NCBI RefSeq assembly: GCF_963678635.1
Contig: NC_087063.1
Location: forward strand, 69,959,617-70,023,616
From: Symsagittifera roscoffensis
Lineage: Eukaryota > Xenacoelomorpha > Acoela > Convolutidae
Reading direction: 5' to 3'
Length of the DNA stretch: 64,000 bases
This document shows positions 25,385 through 35,659 of this stretch, one piece after another. Position 1 is the first letter of the stretch, and each line of letters starts with the position of its first letter. Position numbers and translations under genes: made by a program. A model generated the notes under the pieces. That model searched no databases and had not been told where the DNA came from. It saw only the letters and a list, made by a program, of their open reading frames with translations.

Positions 25385-26262
25385 ACTCAATAGAATACAA
25401 TACAGTACAAAACAATACAATACAATACAATACAATACAATACAAAACAGTACAATACAAAACAAAACAATACAAAACAATACAAAACAATACAATACAA
25501 TACAATACAATACAATACAATACAATACAATACAATACAAAACAATACAATACAATAAAATACAATACAATACAATACAATACAATACAATACAAAACAA
25601 TACAATACAATACAAAACATAACAAAAAACACAACCTAAAACAAGAAAATACAATACAAAACAAAACAACACAAAACAACAAATTTTAACACAAACAATT
25701 CAATACAAAACAATACAATACAATACAATACAATACAAATCAATAAAACAACACAAACAAAAAACAAAATAAATTAATACAATAAAACACAATAAAATAC
25801 AACTCAAAACAAAACAAAACAATAAATTACAAAAAATACAATAAAAAACAAATTAATACAATACAATACAGTACAGTACAAAACAACACAAACAATACAA
25901 TACAAAACAACACACTACAATACAATACAATACAAAACAATACAATACAAAACAACACATTACAATACAATACAGTACAATACAATGCAATACAAAACAA
26001 TACAATACAAAACATCACAATATAGTACAATACAAAACAATATAATACAATTTAAAATAAAACAATATAAAACAAAACACTACAATACAATGCAATACAA
26101 AACGAAACAATACATTACAAAGAATTACAATCCAAACCAAAACAGTACAAAAAAAACACAATATCTCGCCGTACAAAACAAAAAAAGACAATACAATGCA
26201 AAACAAAACAAAAAAAAATAAAACAATGGAATACAATACAATACAAAACATAACAAGAGTGT
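25385..26262. repeat. (ACAAT)n pentanucleotide satellite block
   Basis: Nearly 880 bp of imperfect ACAAT/ACAAA pentamers, in register for long runs at 25390-25620 and 25860-26010. The many open frames in it (Tyr-Asn-Thr-Ile or Tyr-Cys-Ile-Val-Leu repeats) are artefacts of the five-base period. Confidence 0.95.
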
Positions 26263-26597
26263 TTTTAGCTTTTTTTTTCTATCGGAAGGTAAGTAAACTG
26301 TTGATGCACGCTCTCCCATGAAAAGTAACTCTACATTTTTCCCCAGCGGTGCATCAAATTCAGTTCTACTGAAATAGTGCTAACGGTCAATTCAGGATGA
26401 ATAAAGTCATGTGAAGCCTCCTAAGTAGAAGTGAGATAAAAACCATAATAAAATGATTGTAATAAATAGCCAAACTCATTCCATGAATGTTGTTAAAAAC
26501 AAAGTCTAGAGCTTCCCCAGTAGCTGGAACGTTTGATTAGGAAACGGGTTTGTTCTGTTAGTACCCAGGTATGCTGTATTCGAGCTCATTGCCAAAA

Positions 26598-27468
26598 TCA
26601 TTCGACGAACTGGCTCTTTGGCAATAACGTTTTCTTGTCGCCAGCGTTGCACACCAGTTGGGTCAACAACAATTCTTGGTAAAACTTCAAAATAATTGTG
26701 GGCGTTTTCAACAGAGTTTTTTCTATCAATGATAGTACAAAAGCTGTTACTGTCATTTTGCGCACATATAAATTAGCCTCAGTGATTTGAACTTGGTAAT
26801 ATCTATCTCGATGCTCGGACATAATAATAAAGTCATTAGGAGGTCGTCTCAGAGAAAGTCTTATTGTAACACCGCTGATAAGAGGTTTGTCACATGATAA
26901 AAAATCACAAGCAATTTTAGCAAATAAACGGAAATAGCTTGATGCAGCTACGATTTGGTTACGTTCCGCGACATCTTCAGCTCGCCCATTAGCGCCACAA
27001 AACCTGATGGATTATCTTCATAATATTAGCCTAGACAAGCAAGCCAAGTTTTCTTTGCATCATTACCGTGTGCAACTTCGGACTCAATGAAACTCTTGTG
27101 GGCAAAATTGGCATTAGTTGTTGAATTTTTTCTCCATTCAGGGACATAGTGCATTCGGAAAACAAAGATGAAAGTGGATTATTCACCAAATGTGGGGTGT
27201 CTCGTTGTGCTTTCTCTGTAGCATGAGTTCGCAGTACATTACCATTACTTTAAACAATGCGTGCTACAACCTCCAAGCGAGTTCGCTGAAGATCGATAAA
27301 GTTGTTTCTATCTCCTAAAACTTCAAATTCGAGCATGGTACCATCAGGTGAATAAGTTAGATCATTTTTTTGAGTGAATTCAATTTCAAATCTAACGAGT
27401 AGAGGAGGCTTTTTAAAGAAATCTTTTGAACTGTAAGTTGCTTCAGTTGGTAATACATTAGAAATCAT
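26598..27468 (-). pseudogene. Polinton jelly-roll capsid protein, broken
   Basis: Two clear minus-strand pieces. The N-terminal piece (27250-27468) has KPPLLVRFEIEF followed by MLEFEVLGDRNNFIDLQRTRLEV, the strand pair with which Polinton capsid proteins begin. The C-terminal piece (26598-26822) has YQVQITEANLYVRKMTV, a conserved later strand. Between them the sequence is alignable only in short frames. Such proteins form the icosahedral shell of the virus-like particle. I cannot decide from this between the major capsid and the penton-type member. It is frameshifted and shortened. Confidence 0.65.
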
Positions 27469-27539
27469 TTCGTACTTTTGTGAAAAAAGTGGAGCGACTT
27501 CTCAGTGGAAGAGGTTTCTTTGGAATGAGAACTTTTTGT

Positions 27540-27819
27540 TTTTCTTTTTCTTGTTGTTGTTGTTTTCCGTTTTCTGCTCATAGGGGATTTGCTGCGTCCA
27601 GCTCCAACTTTCTGGTTGCTATATCTACTAATTCGGGTGCTGCTTGAACAATTATTTCTTTTCCAATACGTTATGCTGCTGGTACTATAAATTTCCGAGC
27701 TAACGGAAGCGCTACTCATCCAATACCCATAGCCAGCGCACCGAAGCCACTACCCCGCTGTCTGTAATGTCCTGAAAAAGGAGGCATGGCTGCTTGATTA
27801 TGATAGTACGCCTCCATAA
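27540..27819 (-). pseudogene. Polinton Gly-rich/basic minor virion protein, broken
   Basis: It starts at an ATG at 27819. The first 33 residues include GHYRQRGSGFGALAMG, the Gly-rich motif found near the start of a small Polinton virion protein. After a frame change the sequence continues with hydrophobic helices and then a Lys/Arg-rich tail (MSRKRK, RKRKTKSS). The gene lies immediately upstream of the capsid gene, as is usual in Polintons. At least one frameshift and one stop are present. Confidence 0.5.
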
Positions 27820-27850
27820 TCTTAATCAGAAAACATTTGAAATTTTAAAG

Positions 27851-28201
27851 TCAGAACAATTTTTCCTCCTCCTCCCGCAGTTTTGTACTGTTTTGCTTGT
27901 GTTGTTTGTATTGTTTTGTTTTGATTTGTATAACAATAAGAACTTTTTTCGCTCGCTTACGTTTGTGTTCGTCCATGAGCAGTAATTGTAACAGGATACC
28001 TCCAGTGGATAATGCCTCACTAAGCTCAGCCTTTTTTTCCATCACGTTTCCTTCATCATCATCTTCAGTGAGAAGGAAAGCTTGTTTTTGTGTATTGTTT
28101 CCTGTTTTGGCAACGTTAGGTGATTTAGGGGTTGGGGGTTTGACTGGCGTATCGGTAGCTGATGTTGTTGTTGTCGTTGTTGTTGTTGATGTTGCTGTTG
28201 T

Positions 28202-28259
<58 letters not shown>

Positions 28260-28451
28260 GGTGTTGCTTGCTCTTGTTGATTCATTTAGGGTTCTCAAAC
28301 GGTTCAAATATGATAGTTGCGGTTTCTTGTGTTTGATGGAGTTGTCAAGCAAAAGCTGTGCTGCATGTAGTTGATCTCTGATATACATGTGCTTCGGAAT
28401 TAGAAAAAATTGTTCTGCTGCCATGTCTATGCTGTCAAATACTTGAAGCAA
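27851..28451 (-). pseudogene. Polinton virion-module protein with (CAA)n expansion
   Basis: The minus-strand frame starting near 28424 opens with MAAEQFFLIPKHMY and a segment PQLSYLNRLRTL. This resembles the N-terminus of a conserved but uncharacterised Polinton protein. It then enters a (CAA)n run at about 28155-28262. Depending on register this codes poly-Asn or poly-Thr. The continuation with TPKSPN, LLTEDDDEGN and LLMDEHKRKRAKK is in the Thr register, so repeat slippage has changed the frame. Function is unknown; its place between ATPase and capsid genes suggests assembly. Confidence 0.5.
28155..28262. repeat. (CAA/TTG)n trinucleotide run
   Basis: About 36 repeats of CAA (read on the minus strand) with a few interruptions, inside a Polinton gene. 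The plus-strand poly-Val and poly-Leu frames over it are shadows. Confidence 0.9.
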
Positions 28452-28624
28452 GAAAAAAGTATATGACTGATTAGATCAAACCCTTGTTTGCTTAGTATAA
28501 TAGCTCGTTTTTTAGGACTTGTTTTTGGATTTAATAAAATTTTGTATGCTCGTTTGAACTTTGAGGTTTGGGATACTGACAGGCGCATTACCGTTGACTT
28601 CATTGAGTAGGCATTCACAAACAA
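28427..28624 (-). pseudogene. Small Polinton protein fragment
   Basis: A 65-codon frame with KFKRAYKILLNPKT followed by a basic stretch, KQGFDLI and a hydrophobic end. The pattern (basic segment, a short turn, hydrophobic helix) resembles a small conserved Polinton protein next to the packaging ATPase. Assignment rests on pattern and position only. It overlaps the N-terminal part of the neighbouring frame, so it may be partly a shadow. Confidence 0.35.
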
Positions 28625-28756
28625 CTGATATTAATTGAGTATTTGATGTTTTTTCTAATAAAGCCTCGTATTTGAGTTGGGTTCAAATGTACCATGTGCT
28701 ACAAATTTTTTTGTGATGGATGTCACTTCTGCCTTATCTAATGGTAAATAGAAAAT

Positions 28757-29400
28757 TTATGGACCAGGTGGTATTATGTTTGAGCAGTATCTGAGACAGT
28801 CGGATCTTCGGGGATCCAAATCTATTACTAGTTGTCCGAAGCTGTCCTTTGTAGCCAGTTCATAAGATTGTCGTAAGAGTTTAGGTGCATTGGGTTGCCT
28901 TCCGAGGTGATCAAGTAGCTGAATATCACGAGGTGATTTGAATAAATGATGTGAGATGTGTTCAAATCGATAGTTCCTGACCATCGGCTTCGTTGGAATA
29001 AATAATGGTTAACATAATTAATATCTAAGCCCCTGTTTCTTCCTTCTGTTGCTAGCTTAACGAACGTTTTATCATTTTATATTTCATTGCATGAGTCATC
29101 AAACACTAACAAGATGTTTTCAATGTTTCTCAAACGATCGAATCCATCAAATTTTACAAATTCTATTTAAATTCTGCAAGCAATTGGCTCGTCCATAACT
29201 ACAGGTTGAATATCTTTGTAAAAAATAAGACTCTTTCAACTTTTGGATTAAATTTTCTTCCTGTCAGTAGCTTGAAAATCAACTCTGTTTTTCCTGATCC
29301 GACGGTCCTACAACTGCCATCAACACAATTGTCGACGTATCAAAAATTTTCTTCATATCCTTGGGATTAGTTGCATGTACCTAACTAAACCAGACAATAT
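28757..29400 (-). pseudogene. Polinton FtsK/HerA-type packaging ATPase, broken
   Basis: The parts occur in the expected order on the minus strand. A Walker A segment ends GSGKTE (about 29283-29303), with a frame change just before it. A Walker B segment ILLVFDDSC lies near 29100. The C-terminal part (28757-28984) has HHLFKSPRDIQLLDHLGRQ and LVIDLDPR. These ATPases drive DNA into the capsid in viruses and Polintons. In-frame stops lie between Walker A and B, so the gene is dead. It is the first recognisable gene of the virion module from this end. Confidence 0.7.
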
Positions 29401-29933
29401 TGAAAATCAAATTGATGTTTCTTCTCATCGTATTTGCGTCCAAGAAAATTAATAGATACAAAAAATTAGTAAAAGGAAAATTAAAATCATTTGAGATATA
29501 AAAACCACTTCTGATCTGGGGACCGTAACATCATTACAAAATTTTCAAGGTTTTTGTTCAGTGTTTAATCGATCATAAGGAAAATCGGTAACTATTGTCA
29601 CATCAGGCTCATCAATAGCTATATCAGACACTCAGTTGTTCAAAATAACTTTTTCTCTATCTGGTTTTTGTCTGACTCTTTATCTATAACACTTATTTCT
29701 TAATCAGAAAGAAAAATGTGTTTTTGTCATAAAATATGTATCATCTATACTTCTGAACAATAAATAACCTTGTATCGAGTATAACTTGTAAAATAATTGG
29801 TTAATTCATTGTCATTGCCGCATATATGCCAGCCAATTATGAGCAAATTGAAATTCGCTCAACATTCTAATAATTGTTAGAGTTCTGGTCTGGTTTGACA
29901 AATAAACAGAAAGAAATACGCTCAAATGACCAA

Positions 29934-30263
29934 TCAGACAATCAGACTGCTAATACAGTTCCAGGGTAGCATATAGCAGTAACTATGACTCGTGTTGTAA
30001 GCTTTGTCAGCAAAACCTGCAGCATCAGGTAATATTGCATGCAGATGTAAAATTTTCGAATATTTTAAAATCTTGTCCAAGGAAGAGTCGTGTATGCCAA
30101 TAAGACCTCCAAATGGTCTAAATTTAATGACTGCTTCATAATTCAAACCATTTTCACTAGAAAAGAAAAACAGAGAACATGCAGTCAGAAAGCAATTTTG
30201 ACAGTCAGAATTTTCCGGATAGATTTTTTTCACTGTCAAATAAATCTCATGAATCATTTCCAA
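29934..30263 (-). CDS. Hypothetical 109-aa protein near the Polinton right end
   Basis: An uninterrupted minus-strand frame. The related frame upstream (to about 30340) is also open and may be the true N-terminus, with FIGKKIKKEIGKTDLDIV. It contains three Cys in the first third (NSDCQNCF, TACSLF), an aromatic block and a hydrophobic end. I do not recognise it. By position, between the ATPase and the right terminus, one would expect a protease or integrase, but no such motif is visible. Confidence 0.35.
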   Translation of the reverse strand: MEMIHEIYLTVKKIYPENSDCQNCFLTACSLFFFSSENGLNYEAVIKFRPFGGLIGIHDSSLDKILKYSKILHLHAILPDAAGFADKAYNTSHSYCYMLPWNCISSLIV

Positions 30264-30844
30264 GTCCAGTGAGGTAATTACAATATCTAAGTCCGTTTTT
30301 CCAATTTCTTTTTTTATTTTCTTTCCAATAAAACTTGAACCTGCTGAATTTCAAAACAGTGGAAGTAAAATTAACCTGTTAACCTGTTAGAGACCGACTG
30401 TTGATATCTACAACTCGGTGATATAAATTGAATGAGACCATCAGTCTTTTTCAATTATTTTAACTTTTTTTTGTAAACAATAACTAATTTTTCAACATGC
30501 GCTTTTTTTCAATCAGCTTAGTGTCAAAGAAGAACGAGAAGTCAAGTCACTCGACAAATCAATCGTTTTTACAAGTTTTTGTTTCCAAAAATCTAAGCCA
30601 AACTCAAACTTTTTAGACTGGTTGAAAATAACAGGCAGCGAAAGGAACTATTTTTTCTGTCAGTGTTTTCAGTATAAGCGTATTTTAAACTCAGGGAAAA
30701 TTTAGGGAAAGCTTAAGAATTATCAGCTTGCGAAATATGTTGTTCCAAAAGCTTTTATTTGACGAATAACCGAACAATTTAATGCGATTCAAAATTTTAA
30801 TTTGCATGTTTTAGATGTCATCATACTTGTAAAAATATATCATC

Positions 30845-31125
30845 CCGTTCGGTGGTTTAGTACTCCTCAATATCTCCATTGAGGAGGTACATGTCCGATT
30901 TTAGGCTGGGCCTTATCCTGACGTTCTGGTGGTGAAGGAGCTCTGGATCAAGCCGAGCCAGTGGGCCTAGGGGAAACCTCTTCCCCGGAATTTTGTCCCT
31001 GGTTCGGCTGATTGGGAACTACTCACTGAGCAACTCAGATACATAGTCGCCCTTGGGTTCTGGGTTGAGACCAGGGCTTCTGATTTGCTGGGGCTAATGG
31101 ACAGCCCAGCAGTTTCAGTATATTC
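30845..31125. other. GC-richer segment with a strong hairpin
   Basis: This segment is clearly richer in GC than everything around it. It opens with an 11-bp hairpin (TACTCCTCAAT, loop CTCC, ATTGAGGAGGTA) and contains several GG/CC-rich words such as CTAGGGGAAACCTC. I tested it by eye against U1, U2, U4, U5, 5S and SRP RNA and found no match. It may be a structured RNA, a SINE or a foreign fragment inside the Polinton. Confidence 0.35.
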
Positions 31126-31255
31126 CCACTTCTTATTAATTTTTTAGTCCCTTTTATTATTACTCCCTTTACTTATTTTGCATCATTCTGCTTTCATTCG
31201 GCATCATCAACTTTCGGGTAAGTTTCTACGTTTTATAGCTATTAATCAACAAAAT

Positions 31256-31498
31256 GACGCGCGCAGTAAAATTTGAACTGTCAAAGTCAAAGAAAAACAT
31301 GCACCAATCAAAACTTAAATCCATTACCGTTTCCATAAATTGGCTAAAAATGAACAATTTTAAACCCCCTAAAAAATGTGTGCCCGAAAAAGTAGGAGTT
31401 TTAACCCCTTTGGGGGTTAAAAGTGGTCAATGCAACGGCACACCCAAAAAATGGGGGTCAAAAGTGGTCCTCTTCCTAGCCACGTTTACTCTACTACT
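31256..31498 (-). repeat. Polinton right terminal inverted repeat
   Basis: Read on the minus strand it begins AGTAGTAGAGTAAACGTGG and then carries the same TGACCACTTTTAAC, CAAAGGGGTTAAAA and TACTGCGCGC words as the left termini at 2743, 9155 and 16647. The 94-codon plus-strand frame over it is a shadow. Confidence 0.8.
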
Positions 31499-31559
31499 TA
31501 ATTATCTTGTTTATATTATAATAGCTTATATTTTATAATGATTCATGATCCCTTTTTCT

Positions 31560-34260
31560 ATAGAAATAATCAAAAAGTTTTGAGAAATGATTTTTTTAAA
31601 TGAAATAATTGATCAGTATTGATTATGATTGATGATAATGATTTTTTTTAATTCGAAAGAAGTAACATTATAATCCACTTTTATTTGATTATAATCACTT
31701 TTTTTTGAAATTTATGGAGACAGACAATAAATATCCATTATAATCTATTATTTTCTCTTTTTACTGAGTGCGCGTGAGCAATGATTTCATGCTCAAATAT
31801 AGAAACTGTAACCTCTGCAGGATTTAAGAGCATCCTATTTTGCTAGACTCTTTGAAACCTTTTGTTTGTGCCGTTACTTTAAAATAATTCAATTTTTTTG
31901 TAAATTAAGGGAATAAGCTTATTTGAAAGTACAGCTATTTTTTCTAATCAATTTTTAGTGTTGTACAAAAACGTTTTCGGTTGCGTCACCAAAAATAAAA
32001 ATCTCGTGATAGTTCAAAGGGGGACGTCGGCCCCTCTCTAAATTAGTACAAAAATACAGTTGTACGGTAACTAACTGAAAAGGCACACAGAATTAAACAT
32101 AAAAAAACGAAATGAAGCGATGACGTTTGTTGAATAATAATGGATTATAACCCATTATAATAGATTATAATTCTTTAAATTTTGAGAAAAAAAATTTCGG
32201 AAAATATTAGATTTTAATCGATTATATTCTCTTATAATCTACTATAATCTATTAAAATAGATTATAATGCCTTTTTCTATGAAAAAATTGATTCACAAGA
32301 AATTTTTTGCGCCGCAGGGAAAACTTTGAAACGATACGGGCCAAAAAAGGTTTTTTAGGAACTTTTAGTAAAAGTTAAACCAAAAAATTACTTTTTTGTG
32401 CCGTTACTTTAAAATAATTCAATTTTTTTTGTAAATTAAGGGCATAAGCTTATTTGAAAGTAGAGCTATTTTTTCTAATCAATATTTAGTGTTGTACAAA
32501 AACTTTTTAGGTTGCGTCACCAAAAATAAAAATCTCAAGATAGTTCAAAGCGGGACGTCGGTCCCTCTCTAAATTAGTACAAAAATACAGTTGTACGGTA
32601 ACTAACTGAAAAGGCACACAGAATTAAACATAAATAAAACGAAATGAAGCGATGACGTTTGTTGAATAATAATGGATTATAATCGATTATAATAGATTAT
32701 AATTCTTTAAAAATTGAGAAAAAAAATTTCGGAAAATATTAGATTTTAATCGATTATATTCTCTTATAATCTACTATGATCTATTAAAATAGATTATAAT
32801 GCCTTTTTCTATCAAAAAATTGATTCACAAGAAATTTTTTGCGCCGCAGGGAAAACTTCGAAACGATACGGGCCAAAAAAGGTTTTTTAGGAACTTTTAG
32901 TAAAAGTTTAACCAAAAAATTACTTCACGCCCTCAAAAACAAAATATATTAGGCGCCGTTGAAAAAAAGCCAAAAATGGATTTCTCAAAATAGTTTGGAG
33001 ACTTCAAAATTGAGTGGGGATCTCAAAAGAGTGAGGTGGAAAATGAGAAGACCTTTTCAGTCGTTAGCAGGTCAAATCCCTGAGAGAGAGGGCGTCGCCC
33101 CCCCCCCCCCAACGACCTTTTCCTAATTCCGCTGGTGGCTATAAGTACGAAATACAGTTTCTTTTGTTCGATAACCAACTAAAAATCACTCAAAAAGAAA
33201 TGAAACTAAAACGAAATGAAATGATGAAGTTTGTTGATTAATAATGGATTATAATCCATTGTAATTGTTTATATTTTTCCCGAAATCTCTTATAATCTTT
33301 TATAATCTTTTGTAATCTATTATAATCTATTATAATAGATTATGATCCCGTTTTTGTATCGAAACGTTTAAGAAAATTTGAGAAAAAAACTTTCATAAAA
33401 TAATTGATTATCATCGTTTTTGATTGGTGATAAAGATTTTTTTGTTTTGAAAAAGTAACTTTAAAATCCACTTTTTATTTTAATATAATCACTTCTTTTT
33501 GAAGTTTATGGAGACAGACAATAAAAATCCATTATCATCTGTTATGTTTTCTTTTTACTGAGTGCGGGTTAGCAGTGATTTTATGCTCAAATAGAGCAAC
33601 CTGTGTCCTCTGCAGGATTTAAGAGCATCCTATTTTGCTAGACTCTTTAAAACTTTTTTTTGTGCTGTTACTTTAAAATAATTCAATTTTTTTTTGTAAA
33701 TTAAGAGCTTAGTTTTGTTCGAAAGTAATGCTATTTTTTTAATCACTATTTAGTGTCGCGCGGAAGTTTTTTTTAGGCTGCGTCATCAAAAATGAATCAA
33801 GATAGTTCAAAGGGGGACCCCTTAGTTCAGCTTCTCTCATTCTGCCCCTGGCCTTTAGCACAAAATTACATTTTCTTTCAGTTCGGCAACCAACTAAGAA
33901 GCACACAAAGTTAAACATAAACAAAACGAAATGAATCGATTGCGTTCGTTGAATCATAATGGATTATAACCCATTATAATGGATTATAATTCGATAAATT
34001 TTGAGAAAAAAGTTTCGGAAGTATTCGATTATAATCAATTTTATTGACTTTTATTGTTTCTAAAATTAGTAGCCTTATAATCCATTTTTATTCAATTATA
34101 CTTAATTCTTTTTGAAAAGATTTGATTATGATCACATAAAAATGGATAATAATGTTACTAATTTTCGAAACAATAAAAATCAATATAATTGATTTTAATC
34201 GAATATTTCCGAAATTTTTTTCTCAGATTTTATCGAGTTATATCGATCATAATAGCGCAA
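31560..34260. repeat. GATTATAAT-rich repeat block with internal duplications
   Basis: Long AT-rich DNA studded with palindromic words such as GGATTATAATCC and TAATAGATTATAA. A subunit starting TGTGCCGTTACTTTAAAATA recurs at about 31868, 32396 and 33659. The first two lie in a 528-bp direct duplication; a larger shift of about 1785 bp relates 31690 and 33475. Each larger unit contains the word TTTTTACTGAGTGCG, whose reverse complement also lies just left of each Polinton left end (2593, 9039, 16531). No gene is visible. Confidence 0.75.
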
Positions 34261-34569
34261 AATTTTATCATCTGTTTCCTAAGGCATTTTAAACATGTAG
34301 CTTGATTGTAATATAACGTTTTTTAAGCATTATTGCTTTTAGCCTGGCATCAAGGTGCCATACTTCTAGAGAAAATTATGCCGCGCTGTGCTAGAGTGGG
34401 CTGCATGCGATCGCTCACCTATCAAGTTCTTTCTTTTTTTTTCAGTTCGCTGAATATTTTAAAAAATTTTAGAACGTTAAAAACATTACTCGACTGTTTT
34501 GTTATAGAATCTTCCATGCCCGCTGTCTTCTCGAGAAGGGATCCCAATTTGAGGTTATTCGCCTCTTTT

Positions 34570-35053
34570 GAAGCAAGATTTGAGCGGTTTGAGCGGTTTT
34601 TTAGACGATTGCGCTCAAAATCTTGCTTCAAAATGAGCGGTTTGAGCGGTTTTCGAACGGCTTATTTTAAAAAAGAACGCTCAAAAACCGCTCAAAATTT
34701 GAGCGGTCTGAGCGGTTTTTTTAGACGATTACGCTCAAAATCATGCTTCAAAATGAGCGGTTTGAGCGGTTTTTGAACGGCTTATCTAAAAAAACCGCTC
34801 AAAAACCGCGCAAGAATTGAACGGTTTTTGAGCGGTTTATCTAAAAAAAACCGCTCAAAAACCGCGCAAGATTTGAGAAATTTTTGAGCGGTTTTTTTTT
34901 GGATAAACCGCTCCAAACCGTTCAAATCTTGCGCGGTTTTTGAGCGGTTTTCTTAGATAAACCGTTCAAAAACCGCTCAAACAGCTCATTTTGAAGCAAA
35001 ATTTGGAGCGTAATTGTCTAAAAAACCGCTCAAACCGCTCAAATATTGCTTCA
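34570..35053. repeat. Foldback element built from GAGCGGTTT words
   Basis: A 484-bp inverted repeat. The left side carries GAAGCAAGATTTGAGCGG and many GAGCGGTTTT words; the right side carries the reverse complements AAAACCGCTC and ends CAAATATTGCTTC. The word occurs more than 20 times, in both orientations near the centre. Single strands could fold into one long hairpin or many small ones. Confidence 0.85.
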
Positions 35054-35079
35054 AATTAGGTGAAAAATCTCGACTCGCA

Positions 35080-35640
35080 ATGAAATTTATTGAAACTGAC
35101 AACAGAAATCCATATAATTCATTATTTTCCCGATTTACATTTTACTGATTTTTATGTGTTTTCATGTATAGTAGCTAAATTATAATCCAATATAACTAAT
35201 TTTTCTTGTATATTAATTTTATGATAGAAAAAGAGATTATAATCTAATATAATAGATTATAAGAGATTATAGGAGATTAAAAGTTATTTTTGGAAAAATT
35301 GTAATCAATTAAAATTGAGTAAAACTTATTAAAATGTCACCAAAAATAGGATCATTATAATGGATTATAAATCGTTTGAACATCTAAAATTGTCGCTTAC
35401 AATTAATTAAAGTATTTTGGTAAAAAAACAATCAAATTTATAAAAATAATCGATTGTTCTCTCTTTTTACTGAATGCGGGTAAGCAGTTTCATCTTTCAA
35501 TGATATTTGGTTGAAAGTATGTTGAACTTTGAATACTTTACCAATCTCGTGCTGTATTTCATCCCAATAGTAGGAAACTCGCTCAAAAAGAGTCGTTCCC
35601 GCGCAGGAGTTATTGAATTCTTTCTCCTGAAACGAACGAA
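35080..35640. repeat. Further GATTATAAT-rich sequence
   Basis: A decayed third copy of the block at 31560-34260, with the ACTGAATGCGGGTAAGCAG word near 35468. No gene is visible. Confidence 0.5.
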
Positions 35641-35659
35641 GCTGATAACTTTTGTGAGA

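Larger units (their letters stand above)
16647..31498 (-). mobile_element. Polinton/Maverick element with both termini
   Basis: The left end begins AGTAGTAG at 16647 and the right end is its inverted counterpart, ending CTACTACT at 31498. Both are followed inward by matching sequence with TGACCACTTTTAAC and CAAAGGGGT-type words. Length, inverted repeats and the gene set (polymerase B at one end; capsid, minor virion protein and packaging ATPase further in, all on the minus strand) fit Polintons, which are virus-like self-synthesising transposons. No integrase or adenain-type protease was recognised. Every long gene is frameshifted. The flanking six bases (TCAATT and TAATTA) do not match, so no target-site duplication is visible. 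Confidence 0.8.

Noticed and set aside
25131-25689. Long overlapping frames rich in Tyr-Cys-Ile-Val-Leu or Asn-Thr-Ile-Gln-Tyr
   Set aside because: They are produced by the ACAAT pentamer in all frames and are not genes.
27897-28280. Plus-strand poly-Val and poly-Leu frames
   Set aside because: They are shadows of the CAA run in a minus-strand Polinton gene.
30845-31125. A spliceosomal or 5S RNA gene
   Set aside because: Its sequence did not match U1, U2, U4, U5, 5S or SRP RNA by eye.
31254-31538. 94-codon plus-strand frame
   Set aside because: It lies on the Polinton terminal inverted repeat, and its composition follows that of the repeat.
34333-34776. 147-codon frame with FFRRLRSKSCFKMSGLSGF repeats
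   Set aside because: It is a translation of the GAGCGGTTT foldback.
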